Source: Terriglobales bacterium (GTDB lineage Bacteria > Acidobacteriota > Terriglobia > Terriglobales > Acidobacteriaceae). Taken from it: a stretch of 63,547 nt of DNA. The stretch covers positions 1-63,547 of the forward strand of contig JAATEV010000017.1 of NCBI GenBank assembly GCA_015655585.1, written 5' to 3'. Numbering within the stretch: the first letter of the stretch is position 1; each line of letters starts with the position of its first letter. Made by a program: the position numbers and the translations under genes. This document shows, one piece after another, positions 1 through 9,882 of the stretch. The notes under the pieces were generated by a model. It was not told the origin of the DNA and ran no database searches. It saw nothing but the letters and a program-made list of their open reading frames with translations.

Positions 1-474
1 GAGGATGCAGGACTTGATGCCGAGGCGGGCCGACTGCGCGGCGACGGAGTTGGCGAGGTTGCCGGTGGAGGAGCAGCCGACGGTGTCGAAGCCGAACTTC
101 TGCGCGTTGGCGAGGGCAACGGAGACGACGCGGTCCTTGAAGCTGAGGGTCGGGAAGCAGACGGAGTCGTTCTTGATGTAGAGATTGTTCGCTCCGATGC
201 GCTTGCCGAGGCGCGAGGCGCGCACGGTGGGGGTGAAGCCTACGGGAAGGTCGGGCTGGAAGCCGTCCGGGATGGGAAGAAGCGAAGCGTAACGCCAGAT
301 GCTGGCAGGCCCTGCTGCGATGTTCTCGCGGGTGAAGATGCCGCGGGCAGCCTCGAGGTCATAGTCGACTTCGAGAGGGGCGAGGCAGTCAGGGCAGGCA
401 GACAACGGCTGGTTGCCGAATCGCTTGCCGCACTCGTTGCACTTCAGCTCATACCGGGAACAGGCGTATTCCAT
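1..474 (-). CDS. thrC: Threonine synthase, N-terminal part (gene runs off the left edge)
   Basis: This PLP enzyme converts O-phospho-L-homoserine to threonine in the cytoplasm. The 158 visible codons begin at the ATG at 474. An N-terminal zinc-ribbon-like stretch with two CxxC pairs (CNECGKRF, then CPDC) is typical of one threonine synthase subfamily. The motif LSFKDR follows near residue 125 and holds the lysine that forms the Schiff base with PLP. GCSSTGNLANS, the phosphate-binding loop, comes after it. The C-terminal two thirds lie outside the window. A GGAAGAGAG Shine-Dalgarno sequence sits just before the start codon inside a small hairpin. The next gene upstream on the same strand, metH, ends 335 bp away, so thrC probably has its own promoter. 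Confidence 0.9.
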   Translation of the reverse strand, partial: MEYACSRYELKCNECGKRFGNQPLSACPDCLAPLEVDYDLEAARGIFTRENIAAGPASIWRYASLLPIPDGFQPDLPVGFTPTVRASRLGKRIGANNLYIKNDSVCFPTLSFKDRVVSVALANAQKFGFDTVGCSSTGNLANSVAAQSARLGIKSCIL

Positions 475-809
475 TGCACTCTCTTCCGAGAGGAGGAGTG
501 AAGAGCATCTTGACTTTTCTCTTTGGAGTATAGGCCAGGGAATGTTGATGCGGGGCTGGCCTTGGAGGGCAACTTGCTCCGAATCTCATGTTCCCTGCAC
601 GACCTTACGGCCTCCAGGAGAGAGTTGACACCGGTACGCGCTTGTTCTGTCCGGTTGTCGTGGCGTCAAAGGGCTCGTCCCTCAACCACTCTGCATGAAA
701 TTCAAATCTGCCTAGGCAGACTGGAATGTTAACTTTGTAACACATACCGACTGCGAGATCAAACTACAGAGCCGGGCTCTATAACCTCGTTGTGAATTGG
801 ATGCTCGCC
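475..809. other. Intergenic region between metH and thrC
   Basis: No credible gene is present; the two short plus-strand frames here overlap and have no family resemblance. It should hold the thrC promoter: a TATACT -10-like box lies near 525-535 on the minus strand, but no convincing -35 was found. A perfect 14-bp palindrome TCTGCCTAGGCAGA occupies 707-720, about 90 bp downstream of metH. It has only a 6-bp half-stem and a weak T-rich flank on the minus strand, so its role (operator or poor terminator) is undecided. Confidence 0.5.
479..492 (-). promoter_or_regulatory. Hairpin covering the thrC ribosome-binding site
   Basis: Read on the minus strand this is CTCTC-GGAA-GAGAG, a 5-bp stem with a GNRA-type tetraloop. 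It spans the purine-rich Shine-Dalgarno region directly before the thrC ATG. It could modulate translation. It is too short to claim a regulator or a riboswitch. Confidence 0.25.
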
Positions 810-3532
<2,723 letters not shown>

Positions 3533-3536
<4 letters not shown>

Positions 3537-4633
3537 GCTGTTACCTCGATCCGGCCGAAGCGGCGCGGGGGCTGGCCTTCGAGCGCTTTGGCGATGGCCG
3601 CGATGTGTTCGGGCGTGTTGCCGCAGCATCCTCCGGCGATGTTGATGAGGCCGCCGGTGGCGAAGTCGCCGAGGAAGCGAGCCATGTCCGCAGGGCCGAG
3701 GTCGAAGCCGGTATCGGAGAGCGGGTTGGGAAGTCCAGCGTTGGGATAGGCCGAGATAGCTACGTCGGCCTTTCCGGCCAGTTCTTCGAGGAAGGGATAC
3801 ATCAAATCAGGGCCGAGGGAGCAGTTGAGGCCGATGGACAGCGGCTTGACGTGCTGCACTGCGTTCCAGAAGGCCTCTACGGTCTGGGCGGAGATCATCG
3901 TCTCGCCTCCACGGCCTACCGCGGCGGAGATCATGATCGGCAGCTCTTTGCCGTCCTGGTCGAAGACCTCGCGGATGGCTACAAGGGCGGCCTTGGCGTT
4001 CAGAGAGTCAAAGATGGTCTCGACGATGAGGAGGTCGGAGCCGCCGGCGATGAGGGCGCGGATCTGATGGATGTATGCGGCCTTGACCTGATCGAAGGTG
4101 ACGACGCGGAATCCGGGGTCGTCGGCGTCGGGCGAGTTCGAGAGCGAGACGGTGAGCGGGCCGATGGAACCGGCGACGAAGCGCTGGCGTCCGGTGGCGG
4201 TGCCGACGCGGTCGGCCAGTTCGCGGCACTGGCGCGCCGACTGCTCGTTGATCTCCCAGGCGAGATCGTTGAGGGAGGCGTCTTCGATGATCTTCTGGTA
4301 GAACTCGGGATCTTTGCGGCCGCCGTGCTCACGAGGATCGTCGACGAAGAACTCGCTCTGCGAGATGCTGGTGGCGCCGAAGGTGTTGGTCTCGATGATG
4401 TCCGCACCGGCTTCGAGGAAACGGCGGTGGATGTCGCAGATCATCTCCGGCTGGGTGAGCGAGAAGAGGTCGCCGTTGTTGAGCAGGTCCTTCTTCGAGT
4501 CTTTGAAGCGCTCTCCGCGAATGTCCGCCTCGGTCTTGCCGTAAGTGCGGATGGTCGTACCCATAGCGCCGTCGATGATGGCGATCCGGTTCTCAAGGAT
4601 CTTTTCCAGAGGATGTTGCGGGACTGTCTTCAT
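3533..4633 (-). CDS. metH: Homocysteine S-methyltransferase module of split methionine synthase
   Basis: This is the zinc-dependent homocysteine-binding TIM barrel of MetH as a separate 366-aa protein. Visible features are the N-terminal [19 protein letters not shown], and the three zinc ligands: Cys in GLNCSLG near residue 271 and the Cys pair in [10 protein letters not shown] near 335. The ATG at 4633 opens directly on MetH-like sequence; the open frame continues upstream to 4825 but that part resembles nothing in the family and overlaps nuoI. The 3' end overlaps the next metH gene by 4 bp, so the two products are probably made in equal amounts and assemble. It could be read as a stand-alone MmuM, but the interdomain junction and gene order fit MetH. 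No cobalamin or SAM riboswitch was seen in the 88-bp leader. Confidence 0.93.
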
Positions 4634-4721
4634 CTTATTTGGATGCCCTTCCCTAGTTACACGGCACATTTCGAAGATCCCCTGTGGGGACCGCCGCTGG
4701 TACGACGAATTTCGCGGCGCC

Positions 4722-5225
4722 CTAGGCGAGGACTGCGGCTTCGTCTTTCTTCGACTGCACGGTTCCGGCCAGCTTCGATGGGGAGACCAGAAGGTCCTCT
4801 TTGCGCATGACAAGGCTGGTCGCATTCAGGCTGGCGAGTTCGAAGCCGTGGCCATGGGTGATGGCATCGGTGGGGCAGGCCTCGACGCAGTAACCGCAGA
4901 AGATGCAGCGGTTGTAGTCGATGTTGTAGACCTTGGCGTAGCGGTCGGCGGAGGAGATGCGCGTGGTCTCGGTGTTCTCCGCGGCCTCGATATAGATGCA
5001 GTTCGAGGGGCAGGCAGCGGCGCAGAGGAAACAGGCGACGCACTTCTCCAGGCCGTTTTCATCGCGCTGCAGCTCGTGCTTGCCGCGGAAGCGCTCCTGA
5101 AACTGCGCGCCACGCATCGGCCCTTTGCCGTCGGGGTAGTTTTCAACCTCGGTGGGCTGGAAGGCTTCCTTCAGCGTGATGCTCATTCCCTTGGCGATGG
5201 CTGCGGCGTCGCGGATGATAGACAT
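4722..5225 (-). CDS. nuoI: NADH-quinone oxidoreductase subunit I (two 4Fe-4S clusters)
   Basis: This is the ferredoxin-like subunit of complex I, peripheral arm, which passes electrons through clusters N6a and N6b. The 167-aa product has two CxxCxxCxxxCP motifs: Cys62, 65, 68, 72 and Cys107, 110, 113, 117. The N-terminal GMSITLKEAF is the membrane-contacting helix usual for NuoI. The ATG at 5225 was chosen because codons upstream (to 5414) are unrelated to the family. The gene is alone: no other nuo gene adjoins it, and nuoB sits about 54 kb away at 58856-59467, also alone. It reads toward the split metH with an 88-bp gap, so co-transcription is possible. Confidence 0.93.
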   Translation of the reverse strand: MSIIRDAAAIAKGMSITLKEAFQPTEVENYPDGKGPMRGAQFQERFRGKHELQRDENGLEKCVACFLCAAACPSNCIYIEAAENTETTRISSADRYAKVYNIDYNRCIFCGYCVEACPTDAITHGHGFELASLNATSLVMRKEDLLVSPSKLAGTVQSKKDEAAVLA

Positions 5226-5394
5226 GCCTTGAGTATACGACGGGGGCGCGACAGGCTGAAAGCCATCGCTCAGGATTACGACCGGGAAGGCGGAACCGGC
5301 TGTTCCCTTCTCTTTATTTCCATCCTGGGTACATCCCGCTGTCACACTTGGCGGGGTACGCTTGGGCGGTCGTTTTCCCGTTCCGGAAGCCGCC

Positions 5395-5517
5395 ATGACA
5401 AAGAAACGGTCCAAGAACTCCCTGCACTACGCTACGAAGCGTTTTGACGCGGGCACCGCGCCGCAAAAGCCGAACGACGTGGTAACGGTTACGCTGAAGG
5501 ACCGCAGCGTGAGCTAG
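5395..5517 (+). CDS. Possible small basic protein, 40 aa
   Basis: I do not recognise a family. The frame opens with ATG at 5395 and encodes MTKKRSKNSL, then a lysine- and threonine-rich sequence ending in KDRSVS. The composition is basic and hydrophilic, with no membrane segment or cysteine. A weak GGAAG lies 6 nt before the ATG. It is transcribed divergently from nuoI, 169 bp from its start. The clean start and stop and the non-random composition make a gene plausible, but chance cannot be excluded. Confidence 0.4.
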   Translation: MTKKRSKNSLHYATKRFDAGTAPQKPNDVVTVTLKDRSVS

Positions 5518-5618
5518 GCTGGCTTGGCGAGATTCAGGCAATCCGCTCTTGCTTTCGGCCAAATGCCGTGATAAATCTTCCCTCACGAACAGGAAATCAT
5601 GCATCTACGGGAGGGGAA

Positions 5619-6011
5619 ATGAGCACTGCGACAGAGAAGCATAAGGCAGAAACAGGCGATTCGTCTCCTGAGATCGCTTTACCTTTGAGATCGCGACGGA
5701 TTCTTCGCAACGAACAGACTGGAGAACCTTCACGTCGGCAGGGTTTTCTAGAAACCGAGATGATTGGCAGCAACGACGTTAAGATGATCATGAAGGTCCA
5801 TGTGAAGAAGACTGACCTTGGCGACCGCTATGAAGTTGTCACCTTCTCTGTGACCGATCTTTACTGGAAGTCCACCGACCCGGAACCTGCAAAGACGACC
5901 ATTGGTACGGTCACAATGGACGACGTGAAGGGGCAGATATTTATGGATTGCAAGATGATGGACACGATCACGACTGTTTACGCAATAGGAAATCAGCTCG
6001 ACCGGCATTAA
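5619..6011 (+). CDS. Hypothetical protein, 130 aa
   Basis: Family not recognised. The ATG at 5619 has a strong GGGAGGGGAA Shine-Dalgarno directly upstream and is preferred over the in-frame start at 5568. The first ~50 residues are polar and probably disordered. The rest (from about residue 45, MIGSNDVKMI) looks like a compact beta-rich domain, with alternating strands such as KMIMKVHVKK and RYEVVTFSV and a Cys in FMDCKMMD. There is no signal peptide or membrane segment. The TAA stop lies inside the left arm of the inverted repeat element that follows, which suggests that the element's arm supplied or replaced the original 3' end. Confidence 0.6.
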   Translation: MSTATEKHKAETGDSSPEIALPLRSRRILRNEQTGEPSRRQGFLETEMIGSNDVKMIMKVHVKKTDLGDRYEVVTFSVTDLYWKSTDPEPAKTTIGTVTMDDVKGQIFMDCKMMDTITTVYAIGNQLDRH

Positions 6012-6144
6012 GAGGGTGATGCAAGATGGGGTTTGCCTTGTCCAGCATTCCCTCGGCGACTAAAGTCGCGTTGAGCATGTGGGATTTGCGGCGCGGCTGA
6101 AGCTGCGCCCTTTCAATACAACGGCTCTTTCAGCACCCTCTTAA
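6008..6144. repeat. 137-bp palindromic element with 11-bp terminal inverted repeats and two internal hairpins
   Basis: The ends are TTAAGAGGGTG (6008-6018) and its exact reverse complement CACCCTCTTAA (6134-6144). Inside lie a perfect hairpin GCGACT-AA-AGTCGC at 6056-6069 and a near-perfect one at 6090-6109 with core GGCTGAAGCT. No reading frame fills it. The layout resembles a REPIN or MITE-like non-autonomous element. The GGCTGAAGC core recurs near 15708 and, in reverse complement, near 46910. It sits between a hypothetical gene and the convergent ubiD. Confidence 0.7.
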
Positions 6145-6175
6145 GCGCGGCATGATTACGGCCCTTGCAGTCTGG

Positions 6176-7765
6176 CTACTCGATGCCGAGCTTCTTCCAG
6201 ATGGCGTCTACTTTTTTCTTTACGCCGGGGTCCATTTCGAGCATAGGCGGCCAAGGGCGGGTGAAGCCTTCGGCGGCCCACTTGCGGGTAGCGTCGATGC
6301 CCATCTTGCTGCCGTAGTTGGGCAGACGGCTGGCGTGGTCGAGCGAGTCTACCGGCCCCAGGGTGAACTGGATATCGCGTTCGGGATCGATGTTATTGGT
6401 AGTGCGGAGCGTGACCTCGGCAAGATCCTGCACGTCGCAGTCCTCGTCCACGACGATGATGCACTTGGTAAACATGGCCTGCCCCATGGCCCAGATGCCG
6501 TTCATCACCTTGCGCGCCTGACCGGCGTAGCTCTTGCGGATGGAGACGATCATCAGGTTGTGGAAGACGCCTTCGGCGGGCAGGTTGACATCGACGATCT
6601 CAGGCAGTGTGAGCTGCATCAGCGGCAGAAAGATGCGCTCGACGGCCTTGCCCATCCATGCGTCTTCCATGGGCGGCTTGCCGACGATGGTGGCTGCGTA
6701 GATGGGGTTCTTGCGGTGGGTAATGCAGGTGATGTGGAAGACGGGGTACTCGTCCTGCATGGTGTAGAAGCCGGTGTGGTCGCCGAAGGGGCCTTCGGTT
6801 TGTAACTCTCCGAGTTGCACATAGCCTTCGAGGATGTATTCGGCGTTGGCGGGAACTTCGAGATCGACGGTCTCGGCCTTGACGAGTTCGAGCGGCTTCT
6901 GGCGCAGGAAGCCGGAGATGAGGAACTCCTCGACATCGGGCGGCGCGGGAACGATGGCGCTGAAGGTGGTCGCGGGATCGGTTCCGATGGCTACGGCCAC
7001 CTCCATGCGGCGGCCGCGAATTTTGGTGAGGGTGGTGCTGTTCAGGGTTTCAAGCGACGATGCCGCTGTTGTGCCGCCCGCGGTCAGGGCCATAAGATCG
7101 ACGCGGCTGGCGGAATCGGGTGAGGTCTCGCGAAGCCGCTCGCGCATGTGCTCGGCGGCGACCTTCTGGCGCTGCCAGTGCATCCCGGTGGTCTTGCCGT
7201 CGTAGACCTGCATACGATACATCCCCACGTTGCGTTTGCCGGTCTTCGGGTCACGGGTCATGACGCAGGGCAACGTGATAAAGCGGCCACCGTCCTGCGG
7301 CCACGTCTTGAGGATGGGAAGGTCGAGCAAGTTGACCGATTCGCCGCGATGGATGACCTGTTTGCAAGGCGCGTCCTTGGCCGCGACAACCTTGGGGAAG
7401 AAGCTGCCGACCTCGGCCAGCTTGGGGAGCATCTTGAGCTTGTCGACGAAGCTGGCTGGGGTCTCGGGCTTCATCAGAGTGCGTATGCGGTCGGCGATGG
7501 CGTCGAGTGAGTCGGTTTCGAGCGCGAGCCGCATTCGGCGCTCGCTGCCGAACTGGTTCATCAGGACGCGCGCGCCGGGATGACCTTTGACGTTCTCGAA
7601 CAGAAGCGCGGGGCCACCGGCTTTTGGAGTGCCTCGGCCCATCTTCGCGGCGCGGTCGGCGATCTCGGCCATCTCAAGGATGGGATCGACCTCGACGGTG
7701 ATGCGCTTGAGCTCTCCGGCCCTGTCGAGTTGCTTTATCCAGTCGCGTAGATCGTTGTATGCCAA
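6176..7765 (-). CDS. UbiD-family decarboxylase (prenylated-FMN dependent)
   Basis: UbiD enzymes use prenylated FMN to decarboxylate aromatic or unsaturated acids reversibly; in quinone synthesis they act on 4-hydroxybenzoate-type intermediates. The 529-aa product matches family length. It shows FENVKGHPGARVLMNQFGS near residue 58, the prFMN-binding RNVGMYRMQVYDG near residue 178, and the late motif PMEDAWMGKAVERIFLPL containing acid/base residues of the E-R-E network. The start is TTG at 7765, supported by GGGAGAGG a few bases upstream; no in-frame ATG lies nearby. No ubiX is adjacent. Since this genome appears to make menaquinone by the futalosine route, the gene may act there (a MqnP/MqnL-like step) or in aromatic acid turnover. 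The substrate cannot be told from sequence. Confidence 0.88.
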   Translation of the reverse strand: MAYNDLRDWIKQLDRAGELKRITVEVDPILEMAEIADRAAKMGRGTPKAGGPALLFENVKGHPGARVLMNQFGSERRMRLALETDSLDAIADRIRTLMKPETPASFVDKLKMLPKLAEVGSFFPKVVAAKDAPCKQVIHRGESVNLLDLPILKTWPQDGGRFITLPCVMTRDPKTGKRNVGMYRMQVYDGKTTGMHWQRQKVAAEHMRERLRETSPDSASRVDLMALTAGGTTAASSLETLNSTTLTKIRGRRMEVAVAIGTDPATTFSAIVPAPPDVEEFLISGFLRQKPLELVKAETVDLEVPANAEYILEGYVQLGELQTEGPFGDHTGFYTMQDEYPVFHITCITHRKNPIYAATIVGKPPMEDAWMGKAVERIFLPLMQLTLPEIVDVNLPAEGVFHNLMIVSIRKSYAGQARKVMNGIWAMGQAMFTKCIIVVDEDCDVQDLAEVTLRTTNNIDPERDIQFTLGPVDSLDHASRLPNYGSKMGIDATRKWAAEGFTRPWPPMLEMDPGVKKKVDAIWKKLGIE

Positions 7766-7978
7766 TTCCCTCTCCCGTTTGCGGCGCGTGTGCCTGTGCT
7801 CTATGGTAACGGCTTTGCCCGTTGTGGGAGCTGTCAGAGTTTGATGAAGATATGGCTTCTCTAGAGCAACGCTGCTTCTTTACGGGAACATAATTGCGCT
7901 GCAAATTGTCTAACAGGGTATGGACGCATTCCTCGCTAGATGCGCACCTGAAGATTCCGAATTCCGGAGGGTGCTTCT

Positions 7979-8704
7979 ATGTTTGAGGAACATTTTGTCG
8001 AGTCCTGTACGGTCTCCGTCTCTCCTGCCAGAGTCTGGCCTACGTTCGTCTCCATTGGCTTGCAGATCGCTGTAGCGGTGGGGATTATTGCGATTCCCTT
8101 GCTGCATCCCGAGGCGTTGCCACTCGAGCTGAACCCGCCGAAGGTTTCGCTGACTCTTCCTCCGAAGCCTCCTGTCGTAGTGCAGGTGGAACGAACAGCG
8201 GCGGCATCCGGTAACGTTGCGTTTGCAAGCGTGCAAACGGTGGCGGCGATGCAGTCTCTGCTGCCAGCCAGAGGAATTGAAATGAGCGATGAGGCTCCAG
8301 CCATTATGGACGGGAGCGAGGCGAGAATGACGGGTTCGTCTCCCGTGGGAACGATCTTTGAGAATGCCGGATCGGGACCGGCGGTAACGGTCGCCTCAAC
8401 GCCGGCTGCGAGTGGGCCGCGCCGTATCTCTTCGGGAGTGTCGCAGGGGCTGCTGCTTACGCCGATTGAGCCTATTTATCCGGCGATTGCAAAGGCTGCG
8501 CGCGTGGAGGGAGTGGTCATTGTCGAGGCAATTATCTCGCGCACAGGGACGATTGAGAGCCTGCACGTAGTGAGTGGACCGGCCATGTTGCAAGGAGCGG
8601 CGCTCGATGCGATTCGTGGGGCTTGCTACCAGCCGTACCGGCTAAGTGGAGAGCCTACGGAGGTGCAGACCACGATCAGTGTGGACTTTCGATTATCCGA
8701 GTGA
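7979..8704 (+). CDS. TonB-family energy transducer
   Basis: TonB proteins carry proton-motive energy from ExbBD in the inner membrane to outer-membrane receptors. The 241-aa product has a short cytoplasmic N-terminus, one membrane helix at about residues 23-42 (TFVSIGLQIAVAVGIIAIPL), and a proline-rich periplasmic linker (LNPPKVSLTLPPKPPVVVQV). The C-terminal TonB fold runs from about residue 160, with PIYPAIAKAARVEGVVIVEA and the final strand VQTTISVDFRLS. GGAGGG lies 8 nt before the ATG. No exbB or exbD is adjacent. It would serve receptors such as the one at 49543-53391. It runs convergently with the next gene, with only 3 bp between stops. Confidence 0.88.
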   Translation: MFEEHFVESCTVSVSPARVWPTFVSIGLQIAVAVGIIAIPLLHPEALPLELNPPKVSLTLPPKPPVVVQVERTAAASGNVAFASVQTVAAMQSLLPARGIEMSDEAPAIMDGSEARMTGSSPVGTIFENAGSGPAVTVASTPAASGPRRISSGVSQGLLLTPIEPIYPAIAKAARVEGVVIVEAIISRTGTIESLHVVSGPAMLQGAALDAIRGACYQPYRLSGEPTEVQTTISVDFRLSE

Positions 8705-8707
8705 GAC

Positions 8708-9748
8708 TTAAGCCAGGGTAGCGGCCTTCGAGTCAGATGACGTAGTCGTGTTGCTGGCGGGCAGAATCTGCTCCACCACGTCGGAGGCTGGTGCTTCGGT
8801 CACGTAATCCTCTAGCGGATAACCGGCATCCTTCCAGCCATCGAAGCCACCGCGCAACGGACGCACGCGGTAGACGCCCATTTTATGCAACTGGAGTGCA
8901 AGCTTGGCGCTGGTCTCCTCGCTGGGGCAGGTGCAGTAGAGGATTACATCGCGGTCGTGCGGAATGATCTCGCTGTGCTGACGCAGTTCATTCGGTCCGA
9001 TGCGGAGCGCTCCCGGAAGAACACGGGGATCGGGCAGGTAGTCCAGCGGATGGCGCAGGTCGACGATGAAAGGAGGCCGTCCGCCCGTTTTTTGGGCGAG
9101 ATCCAGCATCTCCTTGAGCTCGGACGGTTCGAGCCGCAGGTTGTGAACCTGGCGGAGAAATGCGCGCTGCTTCAAGATCCGGTAGGCAAGGAAGCCGAGA
9201 ACCATGAGAATGAAGATGAAGATGGCGAAGTGGCCGAGCCACTGGAAGAACGGCGCGCTCTTCTTGGCGATGTCTCCGAAGAAACGACCGGCGAGGATGA
9301 AGCTCTCACCCCAGATCAGCGAACCCGCGAGATCCCACAGGAGGAAGCGGCCGAAGGCCATTCCGGTCTGTCCGGCAATGGGGGCGGCGACGGTGCTGAG
9401 GCCGGGGACGTACTTGGCGAATAACAGCGTGACCGCGCCGTGGCGGGTGAAGTAGCCCTCGGTCTTGCTGACGCAGGTGGAGGCCTCGAACGACAGCCTG
9501 CAGAGAAGCTTCAGGACATCGTTGCCGTAGCGGCGGCCGAGCATGAACCAGATCGAGTCTGCGATGAGGCACGCGGCCAGCACGGAGAGCACAGCGCCCA
9601 GATGGCTGACGCGGTGCGTTGCGCTGAGGGTTCCCGCGGTGAGCAGCAGGGGGATGCTAGGAATGGGCACGCCGATCTGCTCTACCAGCACCCAGAGGAA
9701 GATGAGCAGGTAGGCGTAATGGACGAAGAAGACGAGTGCGATCGGCAT
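8708..9748 (-). CDS. DedA-family membrane protein fused to a rhodanese domain
   Basis: The N-terminal ~205 residues are a DedA/SNARE-associated membrane protein, a family linked to lipid-carrier flipping and envelope homeostasis. Visible marks are EQIGVPIPSIPLLLTAG, the FAKYVPGLSTVAAPIAG motif near residue 112, and several hydrophobic helices. From about residue 215 there is a rhodanese-like domain (FIVDLRHPLDYLPDPRVLPGA) with the active-loop cysteine region YCTCPSEETSA near residue 270, then a short alanine- and serine-rich tail. The loop lacks the basic residue of a classic CxxxxR rhodanese, so sulfur transfer is uncertain. The fusion occurs as a known architecture in several phyla. The ATG at 9748 opens directly on the first helix. 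Confidence 0.88.
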   Translation of the reverse strand: MPIALVFFVHYAYLLIFLWVLVEQIGVPIPSIPLLLTAGTLSATHRVSHLGAVLSVLAACLIADSIWFMLGRRYGNDVLKLLCRLSFEASTCVSKTEGYFTRHGAVTLLFAKYVPGLSTVAAPIAGQTGMAFGRFLLWDLAGSLIWGESFILAGRFFGDIAKKSAPFFQWLGHFAIFIFILMVLGFLAYRILKQRAFLRQVHNLRLEPSELKEMLDLAQKTGGRPPFIVDLRHPLDYLPDPRVLPGALRIGPNELRQHSEIIPHDRDVILYCTCPSEETSAKLALQLHKMGVYRVRPLRGGFDGWKDAGYPLEDYVTEAPASDVVEQILPASNTTTSSDSKAATLA

Positions 9749-9815
9749 GAGAGGAGGCTCTAACTTGTAGATGAGTTTAGCCGCCTATGGGATGCGAATG
9801 CACGTCTTAAAGTTA

Positions 9816-9846
9816 GCCGCCCGGACGGCGGGGCCATCCGGGCGGC
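9816..9846 (-). terminator. Hairpin downstream of the efflux operon
   Basis: GCCGCCCGGA and TCCGGGCGGC form a perfect 10-bp GC-rich stem with an 11-nt loop, 37 bp past the emrA stop. On the minus strand the tail is TAACTTTAAG, a poor U-tract, so termination would be weak or factor-assisted. Confidence 0.45.
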
Positions 9847-9882
9847 GAAGGTGAGTGCAACTCGTTCTTTTTCAGCGAGCCG

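Noticed and set aside
707-720. Palindrome TCTGCCTAGGCAGA considered as the metH terminator
   Set aside because: Only a short self-complementary sequence with almost no loop and no clear U-tract; kept only as a note in the intergenic entry.
4634-4721. Possible cobalamin or SAM riboswitch upstream of the split metH
   Set aside because: The 88-bp leader is too short and shows no B12-box or SAM-riboswitch pattern that I can recognise.
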